Positions 20,129 to 28,770 of a stretch of DNA of 64,000 nt are shown one piece after another; the stretch's first letter is position 1; the number at the start of each line of letters is the position of its first letter. Origin of the DNA: Clostridium moniliforme (GTDB lineage: Bacteria > Bacillota > Clostridia > Clostridiales > Clostridiaceae). The DNA lies in assembly GCF_017873235.1 (NCBI RefSeq), contig NZ_JAGGJZ010000005.1:1-64000 (forward strand), read 5' to 3'. The notes beneath the pieces are model-generated. The model did no database searches, was not told where the DNA came from, and worked only from the letters and a program-made list of their open reading frames with translations. The position numbers and the translations under genes are program-made.

Positions 20129-21334
20129 ATGTATGCTATAAAAATAAATAATATAAGTAAAACATATAGAATATATAAAAAGCCTTTTCAAAGAGTTATA
20201 GATCTAATGTTCAATAAGAGAAATTATACTGAATATAATGCATTGAAAAATATTAATTTAGAAATAGAAAAAGGTGAAGCTGTAGGTGTTTTAGGTAAGA
20301 ATGGAGCTGGTAAATCAACATTACTTAAAATAATTACTGGTGTTGTTAAACCAACAGGTGGAAGTATTGATATTAATGGAAAGATATCTGCTATATTAGA
20401 ATTAAATTCTGGGTTTGACCAAGAACTTACAGGATATGAAAATATATATGTAAAGGGAGCTATACTTGGATATAAAAAAGAGGAAATGGATGGGAAAGTT
20501 GATGAAATAATTAAGTTTGCGGATATTGGAAAATATATTAATCAACCAGTAAGAACTTATTCAAGTGGTATGAAATCTAGATTAGGGTTTGCAATTGCTG
20601 TAAATGTAGATCCTGATATTTTGATTGTAGATGAAGCGTTATCTGTTGGAGATGATATTTTCAAAACTAAATGTTTAGCTAAGATGACAGATTTTATTAA
20701 AAAAGGTAAGACAATTTTCTTTGTAAGTCATTCATTATTTACAGTAAAATCATTTTGTACTAAATGTGCATGGATTAAGGATGGAGAACTAATCACCTAT
20801 GGAAAAACTGGTGAAGTAGTATCTATGTATGAGACTTATCTTAAGGAAGAAAAGGCAAAGCAAAAAGCCGAAATAAAAAAAGTAAGTTCAGATGAGGCGT
20901 TAGAAAGAAAAGATTATATTGGAATAGAGAAGTTTAAATTTAAAAATCCTAAAGCTATATTTAGTTTTAATGAGGATATAAATTATGAATTTATATATAA
21001 TGTAAAAAAAAGAATGGATGGTCTTAGATGGTCATTTACTATTTGGGATGCAGAAAAAAAAGAATTATATTCGTCTGATAAGATGGGGGATTCATACATG
21101 GTTGAAAACTCCTTAGGGAAGCATAAGTTAAAGATAATATTGAAGGATGTTGAACTTTTACCAGGCAAATATTATTTATCAGGAGAAATAAGAGATATTT
21201 CAGGAGTTCTTTATGTTGGGTATGCTAATAAAAAGGAATTTACTATTAAGAGTGATAAATACTATGGTTCAGGAACGGTATATTTTAAACATGAATCAGT
21301 AAACTATAGAGTAGAGGGAATGGAAAATGGGTAA
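20129..21334 (+). CDS. tagH: Teichoic acid/polysaccharide ABC exporter, ATPase
   Basis: ATP-binding partner of the upstream permease. Residues 1-240 are the nucleotide-binding domain: Walker A GKNGAGKST, signature YSSGMKSRLGFAIA, Walker B ILIVDEALSVGD and switch FVSHS. Residues 255-395 form a beta-rich C-terminal domain resembling the cargo-binding domain of Wzt (it contains RWSFTIWDAEKKELY and PGKYYLSGEIRD). That extra domain suggests recognition of a capped polymer end, unlike the SH3/LysM tail of Bacillus TagH (inference). It overlaps the next gene by 8 bases. Confidence 0.9.
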   Translation: MYAIKINNISKTYRIYKKPFQRVIDLMFNKRNYTEYNALKNINLEIEKGEAVGVLGKNGAGKSTLLKIITGVVKPTGGSIDINGKISAILELNSGFDQELTGYENIYVKGAILGYKKEEMDGKVDEIIKFADIGKYINQPVRTYSSGMKSRLGFAIAVNVDPDILIVDEALSVGDDIFKTKCLAKMTDFIKKGKTIFFVSHSLFTVKSFCTKCAWIKDGELITYGKTGEVVSMYETYLKEEKAKQKAEIKKVSSDEALERKDYIGIEKFKFKNPKAIFSFNEDINYEFIYNVKKRMDGLRWSFTIWDAEKKELYSSDKMGDSYMVENSLGKHKLKIILKDVELLPGKYYLSGEIRDISGVLYVGYANKKEFTIKSDKYYGSGTVYFKHESVNYRVEGMENG

Positions 21335-23471
21335 AATTACGTATATTATTACAATTACTGAGAACATTCATAATACAGAACAATGTATAAAAAGTATTGA
21401 AGAACAAAATATTAAAGAAAAGCAAGTAATTTTAATTAGTAATGTATTTAATGAATCACAAATTAAAGATTCATTAAATACTGAAAATAAAGAAATTCAA
21501 TATACATATATATATGATAGCAACTTAAAAACATTAGGAGAATTAAGAAATAGAGCTTTAGATGAAGTTCGAGGTGATTTCGTTTGCTTTACTAATAATA
21601 ATGATTTTTATGAAAAAAATGAAATGGAAAAAATTTTTTTACAAATGCTAGATAAAAATGTTAATGTTGCTATAGGTAGAGTATTTCATTTTAATGAAAG
21701 AGATATAAGTTATGCTTTTGAAAAGGCAAATAAAACTTTGATTTGTAAAAATATTTTAAATCCTAAGAATCATATTGACGTATTTGAAAGCACAAATATT
21801 TATAATAAAATATTTAATGTAGAGTTTATAAAGAAAAATAATATTAAGTTTGCGGAAACAAAATATTATGATTATATTCCTTTTGTTATGGATTCTTTAT
21901 CACTTACAAATAAGGTATTGATAAATCCTAAGGCTCATTATGTGAAGAGAATTAAATTGGGTCTGGATAAAATTAATAACCCGGATCTAGAAGAAAAAAT
22001 TGATTTTAAACAATTAGATAATTTTATTGAAATATTAGAGGAAACTTTAGCTTCTAAAAGAACAGAATTTCAAAAGAATATTATTATAAATGAGTATATT
22101 AAATTTTTATTAGATAGAGGTTTAAAATATATTAACATTACAAATGATAAAAAATATATTCTAAATAAAATATATAAATCTATAAAGAATATAAAACTTG
22201 AAGATTTTTATTTGGAAGAAAAAGATAAGTGTATTTTAGAATTAATTCAAAATATGAAGTTTGATGAATACTTTAGGTATCTAGAAGAAAATAGGATTTC
22301 AGTTTTAAAAAATACAAAACCTTTAGTATATTTGAAACAAGTTATATTTAAAAATATGTATAATATTTTTTCTAAGTTACCAATTAGAAAAAATTCAGTA
22401 TTATTTTTATCACATTCACCAGGAATGGATGGTAATTTTAAATATATAGATGCTGCGATTAAAGAATATAATTCTCATGCAAAAATAAATAGAAAGTTTA
22501 GGACATCATTTGCTTCAACAAAATGTAGTTTAATGGGAAAAGCAATGATACCTCTTAGATTAGCCACAGCAGAGTTTGTTATATTAAGTGAGAGTATTCC
22601 ATTTTTTCAACATATTGATGTAAGGAAAGGTACAAGCGTTATACAATCATGGCATGCTGCAGGTGCATTCAAGAAGTTTGGGTATAGTACTAATTATTTA
22701 AAAGGTGGTCCAAATCCATTTAAGAATAGAAAAATGAATATACACAAAGGATATGATTATGCAACTGTTAGTGCTCAAGAAGTAGCAAAACATTATGCTG
22801 AAGGATTTAATATGGATATAAATAAGATAATTCCTGTAGGTGTACCTAGAACAGATTTCTTTTTTGATAAGGATAAAGTTAATTCTACAAGAAATAAAAT
22901 ATATGAGTTATATCCAGATCTAAAAGATAAAAAGGTTATTTTGTACGCGCCTACATTTAGAGGGGTTGGTAAAAAGAGAAAAAGTTTTAAGATGAAATTT
23001 GATTTTAATAGAATAGCCGAGGAGATTTCTAATGAATATGTAATAGTTTTAAAGCTACATCCTTCTATTGAAAGTAGCGATATTAAAATTAAAGAGTCTC
23101 TTAAACATAAGGTAATTAATGCTTCTTCTTATAAAGATGCTAATGATATATTAACTGTAACAGATTTATTAATTACAGATTATTCATCTATAATATTTGA
23201 TTACTCATTATTAAGCAAACCTATGATATTTTTTGCTTATGACTTAGAGGAATATTTGTTTGATAGGGATTTTTATTATAAGTATGAAGAATTTGTTCCG
23301 GGCCCAATTGTTAGAACAAATAAAGAAATAATTAAATTAATAAAACAAAATAAGTTTGATTTAAACAAAATAGACGAATTCTGTAATAAGTTTTTTATTG
23401 CAAGAGATGGAAATAGTTCGAAGAGATTTGTAGAGAATGTTCTACTAAAAATAAAAAATAAGGAGATATAA
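21327..23471 (+). CDS. Fusion: GT2-like domain + CDP-glycerol glycerophosphotransferase
   Basis: Two-part enzyme of 714 residues. Residues 1-210 look like a GT-A (family 2) glycosyltransferase, but the metal-binding DxD position reads TNNND (89-93), so this half may be inactive or altered. Residues 340-714 match the TagF-type CDP-polyol phosphotransferase family, with SWHAAGAFKKFG (H443), VPRTDFFF, YAPTFRG, LKLHPS and ITDYSSIIFDYS. This half should transfer glycerol- or ribitol-phosphate to the growing teichoic acid chain on the inner membrane face. The same two-domain layout is known in other teichoic acid enzymes. Coupled to the ATPase gene by an 8-base overlap. Confidence 0.85.
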   Translation: MGKITYIITITENIHNTEQCIKSIEEQNIKEKQVILISNVFNESQIKDSLNTENKEIQYTYIYDSNLKTLGELRNRALDEVRGDFVCFTNNNDFYEKNEMEKIFLQMLDKNVNVAIGRVFHFNERDISYAFEKANKTLICKNILNPKNHIDVFESTNIYNKIFNVEFIKKNNIKFAETKYYDYIPFVMDSLSLTNKVLINPKAHYVKRIKLGLDKINNPDLEEKIDFKQLDNFIEILEETLASKRTEFQKNIIINEYIKFLLDRGLKYINITNDKKYILNKIYKSIKNIKLEDFYLEEKDKCILELIQNMKFDEYFRYLEENRISVLKNTKPLVYLKQVIFKNMYNIFSKLPIRKNSVLFLSHSPGMDGNFKYIDAAIKEYNSHAKINRKFRTSFASTKCSLMGKAMIPLRLATAEFVILSESIPFFQHIDVRKGTSVIQSWHAAGAFKKFGYSTNYLKGGPNPFKNRKMNIHKGYDYATVSAQEVAKHYAEGFNMDINKIIPVGVPRTDFFFDKDKVNSTRNKIYELYPDLKDKKVILYAPTFRGVGKKRKSFKMKFDFNRIAEEISNEYVIVLKLHPSIESSDIKIKESLKHKVINASSYKDANDILTVTDLLITDYSSIIFDYSLLSKPMIFFAYDLEEYLFDRDFYYKYEEFVPGPIVRTNKEIIKLIKQNKFDLNKIDEFCNKFFIARDGNSSKRFVENVLLKIKNKEI

Positions 23472-23473
23472 AT

Positions 23474-24196
23474 ATGATTTATGCAGAAATATTAGCAGGT
23501 GGTAAGGGTACTCGTATGGGTAACACTGAGATGCCAAAACAATTCTTAAAGATTGGAGATAAGCCAATAATAATTCATACAGTAGAAACTTTTTTATTAA
23601 ACGTAAGATTTAATAAAATAATAATTACAACACCAAAGCAATGGATACAACATACTAATGATTTAATGAACAAGTATATACCAGAAAGTTTAAGAGGAAA
23701 AATTGCAGTATGTGCAGGTGGATCAGATAGAAATGAATCAATAATGAGCGGTATAAGATATATTGAAGAAGAATTTGGAATAAATGAAGAAGATATAATA
23801 GTAACTCATGATGCAGTAAGACCATTTTTAACTCATAGAATAATAAATGATAATATTGATGCTGCTTTAGAAATTGGTGCTTGTGATACTGTTGTTCCTG
23901 CCTTTGATACAATAGTTGAATCTGTAAATGGAAAGGTAATAAGTGATATTCCAAGACGTGACTTTATGTATCAAGGTCAAACACCACAAAGTTTCAATAT
24001 AAAACAATTAATTAAATTATATAATTCATTATCAGATGATGAAAAGAAAATACTAACTGATGCTGCAAAGATATTTGTTGTTAAAGGAAAAGAAGTTAAA
24101 TTGGTTCAAGGAGAAGTTTTCAATATGAAAATAACTACTCCATATGATTTAAAACTTGCAAATGCTTTAGTGAGGGATGATATAAATGATAAATAA
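23474..24196 (+). CDS. tarI: Ribitol-5-phosphate cytidylyltransferase TarI
   Basis: IspD-like cytidylyltransferase that makes CDP-ribitol from CTP and ribitol-5-phosphate. The N-terminal nucleotide loop reads AGGKGTRMG, with PKQFLKIGDKPI after it, and later DAVRPF and the PQSFNI motif typical of TarI/IspD. The 240 residues and the position directly before tarJ separate it from IspD of isoprenoid synthesis. RBS AAGGAG lies 8 bases before ATG; it starts 2 bases after the upstream stop and overlaps tarJ by 11 bases. Confidence 0.92.
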   Translation: MIYAEILAGGKGTRMGNTEMPKQFLKIGDKPIIIHTVETFLLNVRFNKIIITTPKQWIQHTNDLMNKYIPESLRGKIAVCAGGSDRNESIMSGIRYIEEEFGINEEDIIVTHDAVRPFLTHRIINDNIDAALEIGACDTVVPAFDTIVESVNGKVISDIPRRDFMYQGQTPQSFNIKQLIKLYNSLSDDEKKILTDAAKIFVVKGKEVKLVQGEVFNMKITTPYDLKLANALVRDDINDK

Positions 24197-25205
24197 GGTA
24201 TATAGATTAATAGCACCTAAGCAAATTACTGTAGAATTTGAGGAAAGAAGCTTAGATGGAGAAGGAATAATTGTAAGACCTACAAGATTATCAATATGTG
24301 CAGCAGACCAAAGATATTATACTGGAACAAGAGGTAAAGAAGCTATGAGAAAGAAGCTTCCAATGGCTCTTATTCATGAAGGTGTTGGAGAAGTTATATA
24401 CGATCCAAAGGGAGAATTTAATCCTGGAGATACAGTTGTAATGATACCTAATACACCAACTGAAGATGATAATATAATTGCAGAAAACTATTTAAGATCA
24501 AGTAAGTTTAGAGCTAGTGGATATGATGGCTTTTTACAACAATATGTATTTATGGGAAGAGATCGTATAATAAAATACGATAAAATAAATCATGATGTTG
24601 CATCATTTTTAGAACTTATAAGTGTTTCAGCACATTCAATAGATAGATTTGATAAAAAGGCTCATGCAAGAAGAAATACAATAGGGATTTGGGGAGATGG
24701 TAATGTAGGATTTATAACAGCATTAATCCTTAAAAAGAAGTTCCCAAATTCAAAGATAATAGTTTTTGGTAAGAATGAAGAGAAACTGAACTTCTTCTCA
24801 TTTGTTGATGAAACTTACCAAATAGATAATATTCCAGATGATTTAAGAGTAGATCACGCATTTGAAGCAGTTGGTGGAAAGGGAAGCCAATATGCAATAG
24901 ATCAAATTATAGATTACATAAATCCAGAAGGAGTAATTGCAATACTTGGAGTTTCAGAAAATCCAGTTCCTATAAATACTAGAATGGTATTAGAAAAGGG
25001 ATTAACTATAGTAGGCAGCAGTAGAAGTGGAAGAGTTGATTTTAAGGCAGCTGTAGATTTCCTAGAAGAACATGAAGATGCTCAAAATCAATTACAAAAG
25101 TTAATATCAGCTGTAATTGATGTAAGAGGAATAGAAGATATAGTAAAAGGATTTGAACATGACTTAACAACTCCATTTAAAACTGTTTTAGATTGGAGAG
25201 TTTAA
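24186..25205 (+). CDS. tarJ: Ribulose-5-phosphate reductase TarJ
   Basis: Zinc-dependent medium-chain alcohol dehydrogenase family member that reduces ribulose-5-phosphate to ribitol-5-phosphate with NADPH, feeding TarI. Visible: RLSICAADQRYYTGTRG with the probable zinc cysteine near residue 38, HEGVGEV, and the cofactor-binding GIWGDGNVGFI. Length 339 residues matches TarJ. The 11-base overlap with tarI indicates translational coupling. Presence of tarIJ implies that the polymer contains ribitol phosphate. Confidence 0.92.
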   Translation: MINKVYRLIAPKQITVEFEERSLDGEGIIVRPTRLSICAADQRYYTGTRGKEAMRKKLPMALIHEGVGEVIYDPKGEFNPGDTVVMIPNTPTEDDNIIAENYLRSSKFRASGYDGFLQQYVFMGRDRIIKYDKINHDVASFLELISVSAHSIDRFDKKAHARRNTIGIWGDGNVGFITALILKKKFPNSKIIVFGKNEEKLNFFSFVDETYQIDNIPDDLRVDHAFEAVGGKGSQYAIDQIIDYINPEGVIAILGVSENPVPINTRMVLEKGLTIVGSSRSGRVDFKAAVDFLEEHEDAQNQLQKLISAVIDVRGIEDIVKGFEHDLTTPFKTVLDWRV

Positions 25206-25215
25206 TATTAATAAA

Positions 25216-25243
25216 TAAAGACCCTTTAAAAAAGGGTCTTTAA
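25216..25243 (+). terminator. Hairpin in the tarJ to tarL gap
   Basis: Stem AAAGACCC / GGGTCTTT extended by TTTAAA..., followed by TTTAAAT rather than a long T run. It may be a partial terminator or processing site inside the operon, lowering expression of downstream genes. Confidence 0.55.
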
Positions 25244-25271
25244 ATCTATCTTAAGGTGAGGATTTCAATAA

Positions 25272-26423
25272 ATGAAGACGTTAGAGAGAGTAATATTAAA
25301 ATATCTATTAAGGATTGTATACTATTTTTCATATATATTTAGAGTTAAGAAAAGAATAGTTTTTGCAACCTATAGAAATGATACTATGAATGGAAATTTT
25401 AAATACATATATGATGAAATAAAATCAAGAGATTTAGATTATGAATGTGTTTTTCTATATGAAAAGTTTAATAGAGGAATAAAGGGAATAATAAAGTATT
25501 TTGGTCATATGATGAAAGCAACATATTATATGGCAACATCAGAGTATTTTTTAATAGATGATTTTTACTTTCCAGTTTATACAGTAAATAAGCTTAGAAA
25601 AAATACTGAAGTAGTCCAAGTTTGGCATGCTTGTGGAGCTTTTAAAAAGTTTGGATTTAGTATATTAGACAAAAGTTTTGGTGCCGATAACAATTATGTT
25701 AAGTATATTCCAATTCATACAAATTACTCACATGTTTTAGTTAGTTCAAAGGAAGTAGCTAAATATTATGCAGAAGCATTTAATATGAGTGAGGATAATA
25801 TAGATCCAATAGGAATACCAAGAACAGATATATTTTTTAATGAAAGTATGAAAAAGAAGGCAAGAGATAATGTTTATAGTAAATATCCATCTCTTAAAGG
25901 TAAAAATATAGTATTGTATGCGCCAACCTTCAGGGGAAATAGTCAATCAGATGCTAAAATGGATATAAGTTTTGATGTTGAAAAAGTAGTTAATGAATTA
26001 CCAGAGGATTATGTATTAGCACTTAAGATGCATCCTTTTGTAAAGGATAGTATTAATATAAAAAATGATAGAATTATTGATTTATCAGATTATCCAGCAA
26101 TAAATGATATTTTAATAATGACAGATTTACTTATTACAGATTATTCATCAATAGTATTTGAGTATTCATTATTAGAAAGACCTATGATTTTTTATGCAGA
26201 TGATTTAGATTCCTATGAACATGAAAGAGATTTCTATTATCCATATGAAAGTTTTGTACCAGGACCAATAGTAAAAAATACAGAAGAACTTATAGATGTA
26301 TTAAATAATAATAGTTGTGATTATGATAAGATAAGAGATTTTAAAAATAAATTTTTTGACTATCCAGATGGATTAGCATCAAAAAGATTTGTAGATAGAA
26401 TAATTTTAAAGAAGGACATTTAG
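25272..26423 (+). CDS. CDP-ribitol/glycerol phosphotransferase (TarL/TagF family)
   Basis: Single-domain polyol phosphotransferase of 383 residues. It has the family pattern VWHACGAFKKFGFS, GIPRTDIFF, YAPTFRG, LKMHPF, ITDYSSIVFEYS and RDFYYPYESFVPGPIV. A membrane-associating N-terminal helix (LLRIVYYFSYIF) fits attachment to the inner membrane face. Its place behind tarIJ makes it the best candidate for ribitol-phosphate polymerase or primase (TarK/TarL-like), but glycerol phosphate cannot be excluded. RBS AAGGTGAGG is 11 bases before ATG. Confidence 0.88.
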   Translation: MKTLERVILKYLLRIVYYFSYIFRVKKRIVFATYRNDTMNGNFKYIYDEIKSRDLDYECVFLYEKFNRGIKGIIKYFGHMMKATYYMATSEYFLIDDFYFPVYTVNKLRKNTEVVQVWHACGAFKKFGFSILDKSFGADNNYVKYIPIHTNYSHVLVSSKEVAKYYAEAFNMSEDNIDPIGIPRTDIFFNESMKKKARDNVYSKYPSLKGKNIVLYAPTFRGNSQSDAKMDISFDVEKVVNELPEDYVLALKMHPFVKDSINIKNDRIIDLSDYPAINDILIMTDLLITDYSSIVFEYSLLERPMIFYADDLDSYEHERDFYYPYESFVPGPIVKNTEELIDVLNNNSCDYDKIRDFKNKFFDYPDGLASKRFVDRIILKKDI

Positions 26424-26431
26424 GTGAATTT

Positions 26432-26902
26432 ATGAAAAAGGTTATATTTATATCATCAACTGGTGGACATTTATCTGAATTAATGCAATTACAAAGTATA
26501 TTTAATAAATATGATTATCATATAATAACTGAAAAAAATGATACTAACTTAAAATTAAAAGATAAATATGGAGATAGAATAAGTTACCTAGTATATGGAG
26601 CAAGAAATTATATGCTAAGCTATATGTTTAAGTTTCCATATAATATAATAAAGTCATTTTTCCTATATTTAAAAATAAGACCAGATGTAATTGTAACAAC
26701 TGGTGCACACACAGCAGTACCAATGTGTTATATTGCTAAATTATTTAAAAAGAAGGTTATTTTTATTGAAACATTTGCAAGGGTTGAATCTAAAAGTATG
26801 TCAGGAAAGATGATAAATAAAATTGCAGATGTATTTTTAGTACAACATGAGGAAATGCTTAAAGTTTATGATAATGCGGTATATGAAGGAGAACTTTATT
26901 GA
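26432..26902 (+). CDS. Alg14/PssD-type glycosyltransferase membrane subunit
   Basis: Small 156-residue protein of the Alg14 family. It has the N-terminal STGGHLSELMQL motif and VVTTGAHTAVPMCYIAK in the middle, both typical of the half that anchors and activates the catalytic Alg13-like partner. Such split GT-B enzymes add a sugar to a polyprenyl-linked acceptor. ATG at 26432 has only GGTGAATTT before it. The partner gene begins at its stop codon. The sugar donor cannot be read from sequence. Confidence 0.85.
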   Translation: MKKVIFISSTGGHLSELMQLQSIFNKYDYHIITEKNDTNLKLKDKYGDRISYLVYGARNYMLSYMFKFPYNIIKSFFLYLKIRPDVIVTTGAHTAVPMCYIAKLFKKKVIFIETFARVESKSMSGKMINKIADVFLVQHEEMLKVYDNAVYEGELY

Positions 26903-27372
26903 TGATATTTGTTATTTTAGGAACTCATGAATTAGAATTTAAAAGGTTACTTGAATATTTAGAAAAAATGAATATTAATGAAGAAGTAGTTATACAATCA
27001 GGTAATACTCATTTTAATTCAAATAAATATAAGATAATACCATTTTTAGATCCTAATGAATTTAAAGATTATATAGAAAAAAGCGACCTAGTTATAACAC
27101 ATGGTGGTGTTGGATCAATACTTACAGGTCTTAGATATAAGAAAAAGGTAATAACAATGCCAAGGCTTTCAAAGTACAAAGAGCATAATGATGATCATCA
27201 GTTAGAAATATGCAATAAGCTTTCAAAAGATGGTTATACAATTAATTGCACTGACTATGAATCGTTAGAAAAAGCAATTAAAAACTATAAGAATATAGAA
27301 TTAAAACCATATAAATTTGATAATAGCAAACTTATAAATTTTATAAGTAAAACAATAGATAATATTATATAA
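26902..27372 (+). CDS. Alg13/PssE-type glycosyltransferase catalytic subunit
   Basis: 156-residue C-terminal half of a split GT-B glycosyltransferase. It shows VILGTHELEFKRLLE at the start and the nucleotide-sugar site ITHGGVGSIL...PRLSKYKEHNDDHQ. I use the ATG at 26902, which shares one base with the previous stop; a TTG one codon earlier is an alternative. AGGAG is 10 bases upstream. Together with the preceding gene it probably decorates or primes the polymer made by this cluster. A terminator follows. Confidence 0.87.
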   Translation: MIFVILGTHELEFKRLLEYLEKMNINEEVVIQSGNTHFNSNKYKIIPFLDPNEFKDYIEKSDLVITHGGVGSILTGLRYKKKVITMPRLSKYKEHNDDHQLEICNKLSKDGYTINCTDYESLEKAIKNYKNIELKPYKFDNSKLINFISKTIDNII

Positions 27373-27373
27373 G

Positions 27374-27400
27374 AAAACTCCTTAGGGGGTTTTTTTATTT
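27374..27400 (+). terminator. Terminator after Alg13-like gene
   Basis: Stem AAAACTCC / GGGGGTTTT with loop TTAG and a T-rich tail (TTTTTTTATTT). Confidence 0.85.
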
Positions 27401-27484
27401 ATAATAATTTGAATTTAATATGTATATTTTGTCAAGAATAAAAATAAATTATTTAAATAATTTATTTTTATTGATGTTAAGAAG

Positions 27485-28735
27485 GTGATATTTATTAAAA
27501 GCTTAGAAGAGTTTAAAGATAATGCTGAATTAAAAAGTATACAAAAAACTAAAAGAGATAAAAACTTTATAGAATATGTAATTTTAAAGTTTTATAGAGT
27601 AAAAAGAATTTTTGGAAATTTAATTTTAAAAACTATATATGTATTTTTAAAGTTTCAAAAAACAAAGCCTAATAAAGTAGTATTTTTATCGGATAGCAGA
27701 ACTGATCTTTCTGGGAATTTCGAGTTTGTTTATAATGAATTACAATCAAGAGGTGGATATGATATAAAATATATGTTAAAACCTAGTATTGATGCAAAAA
27801 GGTCTTTAAAGGAAATGTTAATGTTTATTCAATATATTGCAACTAGTAAGTACATCTTATTAGATGACTATTATCCTCAGATATATAAATATAAAATAAA
27901 AAAGGATATAGAAGTAATACAATTATGGCATGCATCAGGAGCGTTTAAGACTTTTGGATTTAGTAGATTAGGAAAAAAAGGTGGGCCTAGTATAAATTCA
28001 CGAAATCATAAAAATTATACAAAAGCTATAGTAAGTTCTGAAAATATTAGAATAAATTATGCAGAGGCGTTTGGAATCTCAAAAGATAAAATAATTTCAA
28101 CTGGAATTCCTAGAACAGATATATTTTTTGATAAAGAATATAAGAATAAAAAGTTAAATGAAATATATAATAAATATCCTATGTTAAAAGAAAAGAAGGT
28201 AATAATGTTTGCACCTACATTTAGAGGAAGTGGACAAAAAACAGCAACATATGATTTTGATAAATTTAATATTAAAAAATTTGCTGAAGGAATTGGAGAT
28301 GAATATATTGTAATTTGTAAGTTTCATCCATTTATTAAACAAAGGATTTATATTCCTAAAGAATATAATAATTTTATAATAGATTTATCTCATGAAAGAG
28401 AAATAAATGATTTGTTATTTGTTACAGATATATTAATAACAGATTATTCATCTGTATGCTTTGAATGCTCGTTACTGAATAAACCTATGATATTTTTTGC
28501 ATATGATTTAGAAGAATATATTTTATCAAGAGATTTTTATTATCCTTATGAAACGTTTGTTCCTGGACCTATTGCTAAAAGTATTGAAGATATTATAGAT
28601 ATAATAAACGGGAAAAAGTTTGAGATGGAAAGATTAGAAATGTTTAGAAAAAAATTTTTTGATCATTTTGATGGCAAATCAACTAAAAGAGTAGTAGATT
28701 TGTTATTAAAATTGGATAAATCTATTAAGTGTTAA
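27485..28735 (+). CDS. CDP-polyol phosphotransferase (TagF family), non-ATG start
   Basis: Third member of the family in this cluster, up to 416 residues. It has LWHASGAFKTFGFS, GIPRTDIFF, FAPTFRG, CKFHPF, ITDYSSVCFECS and RDFYYPYETFVPGPIA. The frame has no ATG until well inside the conserved domain. The GTG at 27485 is the best ordinary start, but the sequence around it (AAGGTGAT) itself looks like a Shine-Dalgarno, which would point to an ATT at 27494 instead. It follows a terminator and an AT-rich 85-base gap, so it may have its own promoter. Specificity (glycerol or ribitol) is not readable. Confidence 0.83.
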   Translation: MIFIKSLEEFKDNAELKSIQKTKRDKNFIEYVILKFYRVKRIFGNLILKTIYVFLKFQKTKPNKVVFLSDSRTDLSGNFEFVYNELQSRGGYDIKYMLKPSIDAKRSLKEMLMFIQYIATSKYILLDDYYPQIYKYKIKKDIEVIQLWHASGAFKTFGFSRLGKKGGPSINSRNHKNYTKAIVSSENIRINYAEAFGISKDKIISTGIPRTDIFFDKEYKNKKLNEIYNKYPMLKEKKVIMFAPTFRGSGQKTATYDFDKFNIKKFAEGIGDEYIVICKFHPFIKQRIYIPKEYNNFIIDLSHEREINDLLFVTDILITDYSSVCFECSLLNKPMIFFAYDLEEYILSRDFYYPYETFVPGPIAKSIEDIIDIINGKKFEMERLEMFRKKFFDHFDGKSTKRVVDLLLKLDKSIKC

Positions 28736-28770
28736 ATTAAAATATATAATAGCTTTTAAGGAGATATGTT

